Assembly: GCF_006442205.1 (NCBI RefSeq)
Contig: NZ_VFVR01000001.1
Location: 62,001 to 126,000, forward strand
Length of the DNA stretch: 64,000 bases
Direction: 5' to 3'
Source: Mesorhizobium sp. B2-3-12
Lineage (GTDB): Bacteria; Pseudomonadota; Alphaproteobacteria; Rhizobiales; Rhizobiaceae
Of this stretch, positions 20,646 through 29,252 are shown piece after piece. A program made the translations under genes and the position numbers. Within the stretch, counting starts at the first letter, position 1; every line of letters starts with the position of its first letter. The notes below the pieces were generated by a model, which saw only the letters and a program-made list of their open reading frames with translations, did no database searches and was not told where the DNA came from.

Positions 20646-21176
20646 ATGAAACGGTCGATGCCACGCTTTGACATCATAGGACAGCTCGGGTCGCTGCGGC
20701 GCTACGCGCGCTCGCTGACGCGCGACGGCGTCGAGGCCGAGGATCTCGTGCATGACGCGCTGGTGCGTGCCTATGAGCGGCGCGGCACGTTCCGCTCGGG
20801 CGGAAACCTGCGGGCCTGGCTGTTGTCGATCGTCCACAACACCTTCATCGACCGGGTGCGCTCGCACCGGTCGGAAGCCGCGCGCCTCGAACAGGCCGGA
20901 TATCTGGCCGACAGCAGCACGCCAGCGCCGCAGGAGCATTCGGTGCGCCTTGCGCAGGTGCGAGAAGCCTTCTTCAGCCTGCCGGAAGAGCAGCGCTCGG
21001 CCCTGCATCTCGTTGCCATCGAGGGCCTTTCCTACCAGCAGGCCGCCAATGCCAGCGGCGTGCCGCTGGGCACGCTGATGTCGCGCATCGGCCGGGCGCG
21101 CGCCGCCTTGCGCCAGATGGAAGAAGCACCGGCGCGCGGCAAAAATCATCTCAGGATCGTGGGAGGCGACTCATGA
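20646..21176 (+). CDS. ECF-type RNA polymerase sigma factor
   Basis: 176-residue extracytoplasmic-function sigma factor with only regions 2 and 4. Region 2: LGSLRRYARSLTRDGVEAEDLVHDALVRAYER and FRSGGNLRAWLLSIVHNTFIDRVR; region 4: LPEEQRSALHLVAIEGLSYQQAANASGVPLGTLMSRIGRARAALR. ATG 20646 is used; ATG 20658 (MPRFDIIGQL) and a GTG at 20628 are alternatives. It overlaps the downstream anti-sigma gene by ATGA, the usual coupling of a sigma factor to its inhibitor. The signal is unknown. Confidence 0.93.
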   Translation: MKRSMPRFDIIGQLGSLRRYARSLTRDGVEAEDLVHDALVRAYERRGTFRSGGNLRAWLLSIVHNTFIDRVRSHRSEAARLEQAGYLADSSTPAPQEHSVRLAQVREAFFSLPEEQRSALHLVAIEGLSYQQAANASGVPLGTLMSRIGRARAALRQMEEAPARGKNHLRIVGGDS

Positions 21177-21946
21177 CCACTCTGGTCGACCCGGTTACAG
21201 ACGCCGATCTCGACGCCTATGTCGACGATCAACTCGATGTCACCCGCCGCATCGAGGTCGAAGCTTTCCTGTCCGCGCGCCCGGAGACGGCCGCGCGTGT
21301 GATGTTGGATCTCAGAACCCGCGACGAGCTGCGCGTGGCGCTTGCCGGCTCCAAGGGCATGGCGCGGCCGGCGACGGCCGATGCCGCGCGGCGGCTGGAG
21401 AGGGGGCTTGGCCGGGGCCGCATCTTCGGCGTGCTGCAGCGCGCGGCGACGGTTGCCGCCCTGGTCGGCGCCGGCTGGCTGGCCAATGGCATCATCGGGC
21501 CGATGTCGGTGACCAAGGTTATCGCCTCGCCGCAGCCGCCTGCCTATGTCGATGAGGCCGTGCGGGCACACAGGACGACACTGGTGCGTGAGAGCATGCC
21601 CTCGCAAACCGAGGCGCCCAATTACAATGCCGGCGAGATCCGCGCCGCCACCGCCATCGTCATGCCATCCCTGCCGAAGGACTGGAAGGTCCGCGACGTG
21701 CAGATCTATCCGTCGCGCTTCGGACCGAGCGTCGAAATGGCTGTCGACACGAAGGATATGGGCCTGGTGTCGTTGTTCGCGATCCGGCCGGGCAGCTTCG
21801 ACGTGGTCAAGCCGACTGTGGCGCCTTCGGGCGATATTTCCTCGGCCTATTTCCAGATCGGCGAGGTCGCCTATGCGGTTGTCGCGAAAAGTGGGGTCCA
21901 TGACCTCGACCGCGCCGCGGAGACGCTCGCCAGAACGCTTTACTGA
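21173..21946 (+). CDS. Membrane anti-sigma factor
   Basis: 257 residues: a cytoplasmic N-terminus (about 1-85) with TDADLDAYVDDQLD and RRIEVEAFLSARPE, which fits a sigma-binding domain, one transmembrane helix (about 88-107, LQRAATVAALVGAGWLANGII), and a periplasmic C-terminal domain of about 145 residues that could sense the signal. I see no HxxxCxxC zinc motif, so it is not a classical ZAS-type anti-sigma factor. Overlap with the sigma gene by 4 bases supports the pairing. The BI-1-like gene starts 24 bases later. Confidence 0.82.
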   Translation: MTTLVDPVTDADLDAYVDDQLDVTRRIEVEAFLSARPETAARVMLDLRTRDELRVALAGSKGMARPATADAARRLERGLGRGRIFGVLQRAATVAALVGAGWLANGIIGPMSVTKVIASPQPPAYVDEAVRAHRTTLVRESMPSQTEAPNYNAGEIRAATAIVMPSLPKDWKVRDVQIYPSRFGPSVEMAVDTKDMGLVSLFAIRPGSFDVVKPTVAPSGDISSAYFQIGEVAYAVVAKSGVHDLDRAAETLARTLY

Positions 21947-21969
21947 TCGACCCGCAAAGGAGAATTGAG

Positions 21970-22686
21970 ATGAATACCCCCAATATGGGATACCGCGTCG
22001 GCGCGGGCGCCCGGTCCGGAGCCGTCTATGACGAAGGCCTGCGCCAGCACATGCTGCGCGTCTACAACTATATGGGCCTCGGCCTTGTCGTCACCGGCCT
22101 TGTCGCCTTCATGGTGTCGTCGACGCCGGCGCTTTACGTGCCGATCTTTTCCAGCCCGCTGAAATATGTGGTGATGCTGGCGCCGCTCGCCTTCGTGCTT
22201 TTGTTCTCGTTCAAGATGCAGACCATGTCGGCATCGAGCGCGCAGGCGATGTTCTGGGCCTTCTGTGCTGTCATGGGCCTGTCGCTGGCCTCGGTGTTCC
22301 TGGTCTTCACCGGAACCAGCATCGCGCGCACCTTCTTCATCGCCGCCACCATGTTCGGCGCCACCAGCCTCTACGGCTACACGACCAGGCGTGACCTGAC
22401 CCAGTTCTCGTCATTCCTGATCATGGGCCTGATCGGGGTGGTGATCGCCAGCATCGTCAACATCTTCCTCGGCTCGACCGCGCTGCAGTTCGCCATCTCG
22501 GTGATCGGCATCGCCGTGTTCATCGGCCTGACCGCCTGGGACACGCAGACGATCAAGGAACAGTATGCCGAGAATTTTGACGGCGAATCGCGCCAGAAGC
22601 TCGCCGTTTTCGGCGCCTTCTCGCTCTATCTGAACTTCATCAACATCTTCCAGTTGCTGTTGAATTTCACCGGTGAGCGCGAATAG
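21970..22686 (+). CDS. Bax inhibitor-1/YccA-family membrane protein (YbhL type)
   Basis: 238-residue polytopic protein with seven hydrophobic segments and the family C-terminus GLTAWDTQTIKEQYAE...FGAFSLYLNFINIFQLLL. BI-1/TMBIM proteins include calcium-leak channels (BsYetJ); the bacterial role is not settled. CAAAGGAGAATTGAG is a strong SD. It follows the anti-sigma gene by only 23 bases, so it is probably read with the sigma operon, and a strong terminator follows it. Confidence 0.93.
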   Translation: MNTPNMGYRVGAGARSGAVYDEGLRQHMLRVYNYMGLGLVVTGLVAFMVSSTPALYVPIFSSPLKYVVMLAPLAFVLLFSFKMQTMSASSAQAMFWAFCAVMGLSLASVFLVFTGTSIARTFFIAATMFGATSLYGYTTRRDLTQFSSFLIMGLIGVVIASIVNIFLGSTALQFAISVIGIAVFIGLTAWDTQTIKEQYAENFDGESRQKLAVFGAFSLYLNFINIFQLLLNFTGERE

Positions 22687-22723
22687 TCCGGACCGTAGCA
22701 GGCAACAGCTTTGAGTCTTGGCG

Positions 22724-22750
22724 TGGCCGGAGGGAACCTCCGGCCATTTT
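22724..22750 (+). terminator. Rho-independent terminator after the BI-1-like gene
   Basis: Perfect 10-bp stem TGGCCGGAGG / CCTCCGGCCA with a GAA loop, directly followed by TTTT. It lies 38 bases after the stop at 22686 and closes the sigma/anti-sigma/BI-1 unit. Confidence 0.85.
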
Positions 22751-22882
22751 CGTTCGAAAGACGTCTAGCTCGCCACCAACGGTCATCGCCACTGTGTGAA
22801 ATGCAAACGACGCCCGCCGCCTTGAGTTCACGCCCGACCATTTGCTAGCGTGCCAGCCACGCCGCACAGCCGCGAGGACGGG

Positions 22883-23764
22883 ATGCAACAGGACAGCTAC
22901 ACGCTTCAAGGCGACGGCATCTCGGCGACGGTGGTCGGGCAGGGCGCCGAACTGGTCTCCCTGCGCGATGCCGATGGCGGCGAGCTGTTGTGGCAGGCCG
23001 GCCCGGAATGGCGCCGCCATTCACCGGTGCTGTTTCCGATCGTCGGCCGGCTGAAGGGCGATCAACTGCGCCATCGCGGCCAGACCTATCCGATGACGCA
23101 GCACGGCTTCGCCCGCGACAAGCCGTTTGCTTGGGCGCAGAGGAGCTCGCGATCCTGTAGCCTGCTGCTCACCGACGACGCGGAGACCCGAACGCATTAC
23201 CCGTTCGCATTTCGCCTTGCCGTGACCTATGCGCTGGGCGAGGGGCAACTCGACATAGGATTCGAGATCACCAACACCGGCGACGAGCCGATGCCGGCGT
23301 CGATCGGGGCGCATCCGGCGTTCAACTGGCCGCTGCTGCCGGAATTGCCCAAGCAAGCCTACCGGCTGACCTTCGCCGAACCAGAGCGGGCACCAATCCG
23401 CCGCCTGAAGGAAGGCCTTCTGCTTCCGGCAGCGCAGCCGACGCCTGTCAAAGGCAATACCCTCGAACTCTCCGAGCGGCTCTTCGATGAGGATGCCGTG
23501 ATCCTGGACAACCCAGCCAGCCACAGTGTTCGCTACGGCGCCGATCACGGCCCGGCGATCGAGGTCTCATGGCAGGAATTTCAGGAACTGGGCATCTGGT
23601 CCAAACCCGGTGGCGCGCCGTTCCTGTGCATCGAGCCCTGGCACGGCATCGCCAGCCCCGTCGATTTCGACGGCGACTTCGCCGACAAGCCGGGTGTCAT
23701 GCTGATCGAGCCGGGCGCCCGGCGCGTGCTGAACTACCGGATACGCCTCAGCCGGAAACCGTAA
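22883..23764 (+). CDS. Aldose-1-epimerase-family protein (LacX/YeaD-like)
   Basis: 293 residues of the galactose-mutarotase-like beta-sandwich family. N-terminal GQGAELVSLRDADGGELLW and FPIVGRLKGDQ are typical of the LacX-like subgroup; TQHGFARDKPF carries one active-site His, SIGAHPAFNWPL the second and CIEPWHGIASP the Glu/His region. It probably interconverts sugar anomers or hexose-6-phosphate anomers. ATG 22883 is preceded by GAGGACGGG; an in-frame TTG at 22850 is not supported. Nothing links it functionally to neighbours. Confidence 0.88.
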   Translation: MQQDSYTLQGDGISATVVGQGAELVSLRDADGGELLWQAGPEWRRHSPVLFPIVGRLKGDQLRHRGQTYPMTQHGFARDKPFAWAQRSSRSCSLLLTDDAETRTHYPFAFRLAVTYALGEGQLDIGFEITNTGDEPMPASIGAHPAFNWPLLPELPKQAYRLTFAEPERAPIRRLKEGLLLPAAQPTPVKGNTLELSERLFDEDAVILDNPASHSVRYGADHGPAIEVSWQEFQELGIWSKPGGAPFLCIEPWHGIASPVDFDGDFADKPGVMLIEPGARRVLNYRIRLSRKP

Positions 23765-23767
23765 GCC

Positions 23768-24197
23768 ATGGCGTATGCCATCAAGGCCGAGGGACCCGCG
23801 GTCGGAGGCCTTCGTCTTCGCCGCCCAGAAAACCATGTATGGCGGCAAGCACATCGCCGAGGGTGACGTCGTCTTCCTGTTCGCCAGCGAGAACGAAGGC
23901 GGGCAGGGGCTTGTCGCGCGCGGCATCGTGACATCCGCCGACGCCGTCCCCAAACGCCTCGAACTCGAGCGGCAGACGCCCCGCGTCAGCGTTTCCATTC
24001 GCCGTACCGCCCTGGCGAGCGGACGGTTGGGCCGCGATGAACTCAAGCGCGTTTCAGTCGCACTGCCTGAATATTCATCAATCGCTCAGTACGGAAAGGC
24101 CGGATTTCAAACCCGTCGAACAATGGTTCCGATCACATTTACGAGAGCCCGGGCGGCGGTAAGCGCCGACAGATTGTCGATGTCGGCGGGAGGATAG
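23768..24197 (+). pseudogene. Degenerate small gene of unknown family, frameshifted and truncated
   Basis: ATG 23768, 3 bases after the epimerase stop, opens MAYAIKAEGP and soon leaves any sensible frame; the next frame (open from 23775) carries a coherent soluble protein, SEAFVFAAQKTMYGGKHIAEGD...FASENEGGQGLVARGIV...RQTPRVSVSIRRTAL. The first frame supplies a natural N-terminus for the second, so a small deletion near 23795 is likely. The 3' part after about 24060 runs into the convergent agmatinase gene and looks unrelated. I do not know the family. It may still be translated from ATG 23775, so pseudogene status is inferred. Confidence 0.45.
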
Positions 24198-25018
24198 AAC
24201 TCGACGAGGTCGAAACCGGCGATTTTGGCCCGCCTGCCAAGGCCGGCGATCAGGTCGATCAGTTGCGTGTAGGTGAGGCCGCCTGGCGTACGCGCCGCCA
24301 CGCCCGGCATGATGGAAGGGTCGAGGCTGTCGAAATCTAGGGTGACGACAACCCGCGCTGCTTCCGGAATATGCCGCAGGGCGGCTTCGATACCCTGGGT
24401 GTGGATCTCGCGGGCGGTCACGAAACGGCTGCCGTAGCGTTGTGCCGCTTCGATTTCCGCAAGGCGGGCGCTGCCGACGCTGCGGAGACCAACCTGCACC
24501 ATGCCCGCGACATGCGGCGTCTCGCTGGCGCGCCGCATCGGGCTCGAATAGCCGTAGCGCTCGCCATGCACCTCGTCGCGCCAGTCGATATGGGCATCGA
24601 TCTGCAGGACCCATACCGGACCTTGGTCCGCAAAACCGGCGAGGAAGGGGATGGTCACCGAGCAGTCGCCGCCAAGCAGGATTGGCACAGCCGGCAAGGC
24701 CAGGATCTCGCGTGTCTTGGCCTCGATCCGGGCGCGATTGCCGGCATTGTCATGTAGGGTCGTCGGGATGTCGCCGGCATCGATGCAACAGTTGGGCTTG
24801 CCGTCAAACAGCGGCCCGCCGAGGTCGAAATCCCAGTGTTCGACGAGCCCGGCATCGTCAAGGCTCGCGCCACGGACAGCATCGGCGGCAAGGGCATAGG
24901 CGCTGCTGTCCTTGCCGGGATAGGTGCTGCCGTGACCAGCGCCGAAGATTACCGCACGAGGCGTCACGCCATCGGCTAGGCGATCAGGCAAGCCGAGAAA
25001 GGAAGGTCGAGGGGTCAT
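24107..25018 (-). CDS. Agmatinase/arginase-family ureohydrolase
   Basis: 303-residue binuclear manganese ureohydrolase. Metal motifs: GGDCSVTIP near residue 122, DAHIDWRDE near 150 and DFDSLDPS near 230. An N-terminal GAGHGSTYPGKDSSAYALAADAVR matches the agmatinase group, so agmatine to putrescine plus urea is the likely reaction; guanidinobutyrase or related substrates are possible. The standard motif DAHxD is present; GGDCSVT has Cys where many members have His, which should be noted because that His is a metal ligand. The ATG overlaps the stop of the DHFR-like gene as ATGA. Confidence 0.85.
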   Translation of the reverse strand: MTPRPSFLGLPDRLADGVTPRAVIFGAGHGSTYPGKDSSAYALAADAVRGASLDDAGLVEHWDFDLGGPLFDGKPNCCIDAGDIPTTLHDNAGNRARIEAKTREILALPAVPILLGGDCSVTIPFLAGFADQGPVWVLQIDAHIDWRDEVHGERYGYSSPMRRASETPHVAGMVQVGLRSVGSARLAEIEAAQRYGSRFVTAREIHTQGIEAALRHIPEAARVVVTLDFDSLDPSIMPGVAARTPGGLTYTQLIDLIAGLGRRAKIAGFDLVEFYPPADIDNLSALTAARALVNVIGTIVRRV

Positions 25019-25683
25019 TTCTTGTGCCTTTTGCGTCCAGCCGAAGCGCGGTGAGCAGATTGGGGCAGGGTAGTTGGTTCGTCGGCCGGATTCCACAGCC
25101 GAAACCGCCCGCCGCATGGACCCGGGCAGGCGAGTTCGTCTCTTATGAACTGAACGCAACCACCAGGAACGTAAGTCAACCTGATGACGTCTCCGCCGAT
25201 CAGGTCGCTGGCCACGAGGCGCAGCCGCGGGCGGGGGGCGGCGAAAAACGGCTTGCCGCGACCGAGTACGACGGGGTGGACGTAAAGTCGATATTCATCG
25301 ACAAGCTCGGTCAAACTTCCCGCCAGGCCTGGTCCGGAAACCGAAATCTCGCCCGGCAGTTCATCTTTAAGCCTGCGCACCGCAGCCTCCGTGTCATCCC
25401 CGACAAGTGTGGCGTTAGGGCCGACAGACTTCAGCGAGCGCGACACGACCCATTTCGGCTGCCGCCGCCATGCCGCTGCAAAGTCGCGTAGATCCGGAGT
25501 CCATTCAGGCCGGTCTTCGTCCCAGTAGCGCATGATCTCGTACATATGGCGACCGTACAAACTGCCGGTTAGCCCGTGCACGTGTTCGATCCAATGACGA
25601 AACAGCGCCGCATCAGGCGCGAATTTGTCGTGGTCGACGTATCCGTCCAGCGACACGTTCATTCCGAAGACGATCTTCGCCAT
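25015..25683 (-). CDS. Dihydrofolate-reductase-like (RibD C-terminal) protein with a long tail
   Basis: 222 residues. The N-terminal 175 match the RibD-C/DHFR-like family: KIVFGMNVSLDGYVD, LYGRHMYEIMRYW, KWVVSRSLKSVGPN, ISVSGPGLAGSL, and LYVHPVVLGRGKPFF. Members are NADPH-binding, with mostly unknown substrates. The family normally ends just after VIRLTYVP; here about 45 Cys/Pro/Arg-rich residues follow up to the agmatinase start, possibly from a lost stop codon. ATG 25683 has GCGGAGA upstream. Coupled to agmatinase by a 4-base overlap, but no shared pathway is evident. Confidence 0.8.
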   Translation of the reverse strand: MAKIVFGMNVSLDGYVDHDKFAPDAALFRHWIEHVHGLTGSLYGRHMYEIMRYWDEDRPEWTPDLRDFAAAWRRQPKWVVSRSLKSVGPNATLVGDDTEAAVRRLKDELPGEISVSGPGLAGSLTELVDEYRLYVHPVVLGRGKPFFAAPRPRLRLVASDLIGGDVIRLTYVPGGCVQFIRDELACPGPCGGRFRLWNPADEPTTLPQSAHRASAGRKRHKK

Positions 25684-25997
25684 GTGCAAAATCTCCGCTC
25701 GTGTCAGCTATGCGGGACCAATCCAGGCGATCCTCCTACAAGACGAACGAAACCGAAGCGGCCCGACACGTGCCCCAATTTTTTCTGATGAGGGCTGTTG
25801 CTGCCGCGCGCCTTTAACTTTGCGCCTGCATCCATAAGTCGCATAACATATATTATGGAACTACCCCGGAGGCATGGATCGGGGATTGGCGGCGTTTTGG
25901 CCATTGGCGGCAAGCGTCTCGAACTCCAAGTCACACTTCACGACTTTGAGTTCTCGAACGTTCGAACGGCAAATTGAAACTACCCGAGCCGCTGTCT
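25684..25997. other. Intergenic region with a 12-bp palindrome
   Basis: 314 bases between two minus-strand genes, with a locally AT-rich patch near 25840-25860. It contains the perfect palindrome TCGAACGTTCGA (25954-25965), and just left of it an imperfect inverted repeat ACTCCAAGTC / GACTTTGAGT with a 9-base loop. A 41-codon plus-strand frame from ATG 25855 has no convincing SD. I see no recognisable gene here; the promoter of the DHFR-like gene is expected in the left part. Confidence 0.4.
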
Positions 25998-26819
25998 CTA
26001 TCGTCCTGACTCGTATGGGATTTCTATCACCATGCCATCATAGGCCGGTTCGACATTGTCGGGCGTCTCGGTCATCACGGCGGTGTAATCGAGCGGCACG
26101 TGCATGTGGGTCAGCACCGCTTTCGCAGGCGAAAGCGCCGCGATCCAGTTGAGCGCTTGGCCAAGCGAGAGATGGCTTGGATGCGTGTTGTATTGCAGCG
26201 CGTCGATGACCAGCATGTCGAGGCCTTGCAGCCGTTCCGCGGTGGTCTTGGGAAAATCGCTGATATCGGGACAGTAAGCGAGGCCGCCGATGCGGAAGCC
26301 GAGCGAGATGATGTCGCCATGGATCTGGGGCAGCGGCTCGAAGGTGAGGGCACCCCCCTCTCCTTCGATCACGACCGGCCTAGCATGATCGATGATGTGG
26401 GCATCGACGATCGGCGGATAGGAACTGCCTGGCGGCGTCTCGAAGCAATAGCCGAATGCCTCGCGCAGCCGCAGCATGGTCGGCTCGTCGGCATGGATGT
26501 CGATGCGATGGCGCTGCTCCAGCACATAGCCGCGCAGATCGTCGATGCCGTGGATGTGGTCGGCATGCGGATGCGTGTAGATCACGCCATCGATGCGCCT
26601 GACCGAAGCCATCAGCATCTGCTCGCGGAAATCCGGCCCGGTGTCGATGACGACCGTGGTACGGCCGCCATTGGCACCAATGCGCTCGACAAGTGCCGCC
26701 GTGCGCATGCGCCGGTTCCTGGGGTTGGCGGGATCGCAATTGCCCCAGTCGCCGGTGATGCGTGGCGTGCCTGGCGACGATCCGCAGCCGAGGATGGTCA
26801 GGCGCAGCCGGTCGCTCAT
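25998..26819 (-). CDS. Metallo-beta-lactamase-fold hydrolase, PhnP-like
   Basis: 273 residues. N-terminal LTILGCGSSPGTPRITGDWGNCDPANPRNRR and the zinc motif THPHADHIHGIDDLR are typical of the PhnP/lipoate-adjacent MBL group; further metal ligands are in LPQIHGD, YCPDISDF and VLTHMH. PhnP hydrolyses 5-phosphoribosyl cyclic phosphate, but no phn genes are near, so the substrate is uncertain. The start overlaps the TatD stop as ATGA, making it the last gene of the tmk-holB-metG-tatD row. Confidence 0.9.
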   Translation of the reverse strand: MSDRLRLTILGCGSSPGTPRITGDWGNCDPANPRNRRMRTAALVERIGANGGRTTVVIDTGPDFREQMLMASVRRIDGVIYTHPHADHIHGIDDLRGYVLEQRHRIDIHADEPTMLRLREAFGYCFETPPGSSYPPIVDAHIIDHARPVVIEGEGGALTFEPLPQIHGDIISLGFRIGGLAYCPDISDFPKTTAERLQGLDMLVIDALQYNTHPSHLSLGQALNWIAALSPAKAVLTHMHVPLDYTAVMTETPDNVEPAYDGMVIEIPYESGR

Positions 26820-27616
26820 GCCTCGAGCGCCCGCTGGTCCGGTCGTGGCATTTTTCCAAACAGCCGAAAGAAATTGTCGGTCGTCACTGCCGCGATTGCA
26901 GCCTCGCTGACGCCGATTGTCTCGGCCAGCACCTTGGCGGTCTGCGCGACATAGGCCGGCTCGTTGCGCTTGCCGCGAAACGGCACCGGCGCCAGATATG
27001 GCGCGTCGGTCTCGACTAGCAAACGGTCATGCGGCACATCGGCGGCGATGGCGCGCAATTCGACCGAGTTCTTGAAGGTCAGGATACCCGAGAACGACAC
27101 GTAGCCGCCTAACGAGACGCCGACCTCGGCGAGCCGCCGTCCCGAGGAAAAACAATGCAGGATGAACGGGAAGGCGCCCTTCCCTGTCTCGTCCTCGAGA
27201 ATGGCGGCCATGTCGTCGTCGGCGTCGCGCGAGTGGATGACGAGAGGCAGCCCGGTTTCGCGGGCGGCGGCGATGTGGGCGCGAAAACCCCGTGCCTGCG
27301 CGTCGCGCGGTGCCTTGTCGTAGAAATAGTCGAGCCCGGCCTCACCGATCGCCACCACCTTCGGATGAGCGGACAGGCGGACAAGATCGGCGGTGGTGAC
27401 GTCGAGCTCTTCTGCCGCATTGTGCGGATGGGTGCCCACCGAGCAATAGACTTCGTCGAAAGTCTCAGCGATCTCAAGGATTTGCTGAAACCGCTTCACG
27501 CGCGTCGAGATCGTCACCATCCGGCTGATACCAGCCGCCTTGGCGCGGGCGACAATGGCCGCCCGCTCTTCGGCAAAATCTGGAAAATCCAAATGACAAT
27601 GGCTGTCGACGAGCAT
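26816..27616 (-). CDS. TatD-family metal-dependent hydrolase
   Basis: 266-residue TIM-barrel metallohydrolase: DSHCHLDF (residues 4-11), GEAGLDYFYD, VIHSRDADDD, ILHCFSSG and VETDAPYLAP give the complete metal and active-site set. TatD/YcfH proteins act as 3'-5' exonucleases or D-aminoacyl-type deacylases. The ATG shares a base with the metG stop (TGATG), and the stop overlaps the MBL gene. The metG-tatD-MBL order is widespread in alphaproteobacteria. Confidence 0.93.
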   Translation of the reverse strand: MLVDSHCHLDFPDFAEERAAIVARAKAAGISRMVTISTRVKRFQQILEIAETFDEVYCSVGTHPHNAAEELDVTTADLVRLSAHPKVVAIGEAGLDYFYDKAPRDAQARGFRAHIAAARETGLPLVIHSRDADDDMAAILEDETGKGAFPFILHCFSSGRRLAEVGVSLGGYVSFSGILTFKNSVELRAIAADVPHDRLLVETDAPYLAPVPFRGKRNEPAYVAQTAKVLAETIGVSEAAIAAVTTDNFFRLFGKMPRPDQRALEA

Positions 27617-29169
27617 CAGGCGTTCGCGTCCGTCTGCTCGACATAGCGCGGAAACACGCCCTCCGGCGCAGGCAGCGCCGTCCCGGACACAAGCGCATGG
27701 TCGGCATGGACATGCACGAAATCGCGATTGTCCGCCGGCACCGCCAGCAAATCGAGCAGCTTGCCGGCCGATCCCGGAATGTAGGGCTGGCACAGGACCG
27801 CCACGCGCCGCACCACTTCGGCCGTCGTCCAAAGTACCGTTTCCATGCGCTCCGGGTTGGTTTTCTTCAACGCCCAGGGTTCCTGTCCGGCGAAATACCG
27901 GTCGGCCTCCGCCACCACGCCGAAGATCGCCGCCAATGCCAGATGGATGCCTTGCTCGGCCATTGCGTTGCGCGCGGTGGCGAGGGCGTCGACCGCCTGA
28001 TCCAGGATCGCCTTGTCGGCTTCCGTCAGATCGCCGCGCTTCGGCACCACGCCGCCGCAGTTCTTGGCGATCATCGACAGCGAGCGTTGCGCCAGATTGC
28101 CGAGACCGTTGGCCAGATCCGCATTCGTGCGGTTGACGATCGCTTCATGGCTGTAGCTTCCGTCCTGGCCGAATGGAACTTCGCGCAGGAAGAAATACCG
28201 CACCTGGTCGAGCCCGTAATGCTCCACCATGGTGGACGGGTCGATGACGTTGCCGACCGACTTCGACATCTTCTCGCCGCGGTTGAACAGGAAGCCATGG
28301 CCGAAAACGCGCTTCGGCAGCGGAATGCCGGCCGACATCAGGAAGGCCGGCCAGTACACCGCGTGGAAACGCACGATGTCCTTGCCGATGATGTGCGCAT
28401 CGGCTGGCCAGAAACGCCAATCATCAGCCTTTTCATCGGGATAGCCGACACCGGTGAGGTAATTTGTCAAGGCGTCGACCCACACATACATCACGTGTTT
28501 TTCGTCGTCAGGCACCGGCACGCCCCAGTCGAAGGTGGTGCGCGAGATCGACAGATCCTTCAGCCCCGACTTGACGAAGCTCATGACCTCGTTGCGGCGC
28601 TCGGCCGGGCCGATGAAGTCGGGCTGGTTTTCATAAAGCGCGATGAGCTTGTCCTGATAGGCCGACAGGCGGAAGAAATAGCTCTCTTCCTCGACCCATT
28701 CGACCGGCGTTCCCTGTGGCCCGTAGCGGACATTGTCGGGGCGGACCTCGGTTTCCTCCTCACCGTAATAGGCTTCGTCGCGCACCGAGTACCAGCCGGC
28801 ATAGCCGCCCTTGTAGATGTCGCCATTGGCGGCCATCGCCTTCCAGATCGCCTGCGACGCCGCGTAATGCCGCTCCTCGGTGGTGCGGATGAAATCGTCG
28901 TTGGAGGCGTTGAGCGCGGTCGCCATGCGCTTGAACTCGGCGGAATTACGGTCGGCCAATTCGCGCGCCGAAATGCCTTCGCGCTTGGCCGTCTGCAGCA
29001 TCTTGATGCCGTGCTCGTCGGTGCCGGTGAGGAAGAAGACTTTTCTGCCGTCGAGCCGCTGGAAGCGGGCAAGCGCGTCGGTGGCGATCAGCTCATAGGC
29101 ATGGCCGATATGCGGCTTGCCGTTCGGATAGGAAATCGCGGTCGTGATGTAGAATGTGTCGCGTGACAT
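27616..29169 (-). CDS. metG: Methionyl-tRNA synthetase
   Basis: 517-residue class I synthetase. It has the HIGH-type motif [23 protein letters not shown], and the KMSKS loop [10 protein letters not shown], followed by the anticodon-binding helical domain with [11 protein letters not shown]. The usual zinc-knuckle cysteines are missing in the insertion ([18 protein letters not shown]), which marks the zinc-free type also found in Bacillus-like enzymes. There is no C-terminal tRNA-binding domain. It sits between holB and tatD. Confidence 0.97.
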   Translation of the reverse strand: MSRDTFYITTAISYPNGKPHIGHAYELIATDALARFQRLDGRKVFFLTGTDEHGIKMLQTAKREGISARELADRNSAEFKRMATALNASNDDFIRTTEERHYAASQAIWKAMAANGDIYKGGYAGWYSVRDEAYYGEEETEVRPDNVRYGPQGTPVEWVEEESYFFRLSAYQDKLIALYENQPDFIGPAERRNEVMSFVKSGLKDLSISRTTFDWGVPVPDDEKHVMYVWVDALTNYLTGVGYPDEKADDWRFWPADAHIIGKDIVRFHAVYWPAFLMSAGIPLPKRVFGHGFLFNRGEKMSKSVGNVIDPSTMVEHYGLDQVRYFFLREVPFGQDGSYSHEAIVNRTNADLANGLGNLAQRSLSMIAKNCGGVVPKRGDLTEADKAILDQAVDALATARNAMAEQGIHLALAAIFGVVAEADRYFAGQEPWALKKTNPERMETVLWTTAEVVRRVAVLCQPYIPGSAGKLLDLLAVPADNRDFVHVHADHALVSGTALPAPEGVFPRYVEQTDANA

Positions 29170-29252
29170 GAATGAACCGTCATGAATGTCTGAATGGAAG
29201 CCGTGGCGGTGGATATCGCATCGGAATGGCGATTGCCATCCCGTGGGGACCG

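Noticed and set aside
27697..29166. 489-codon plus-strand frame
   Set aside because: Antisense of metG, which has intact HIGH and KMSKS motifs.
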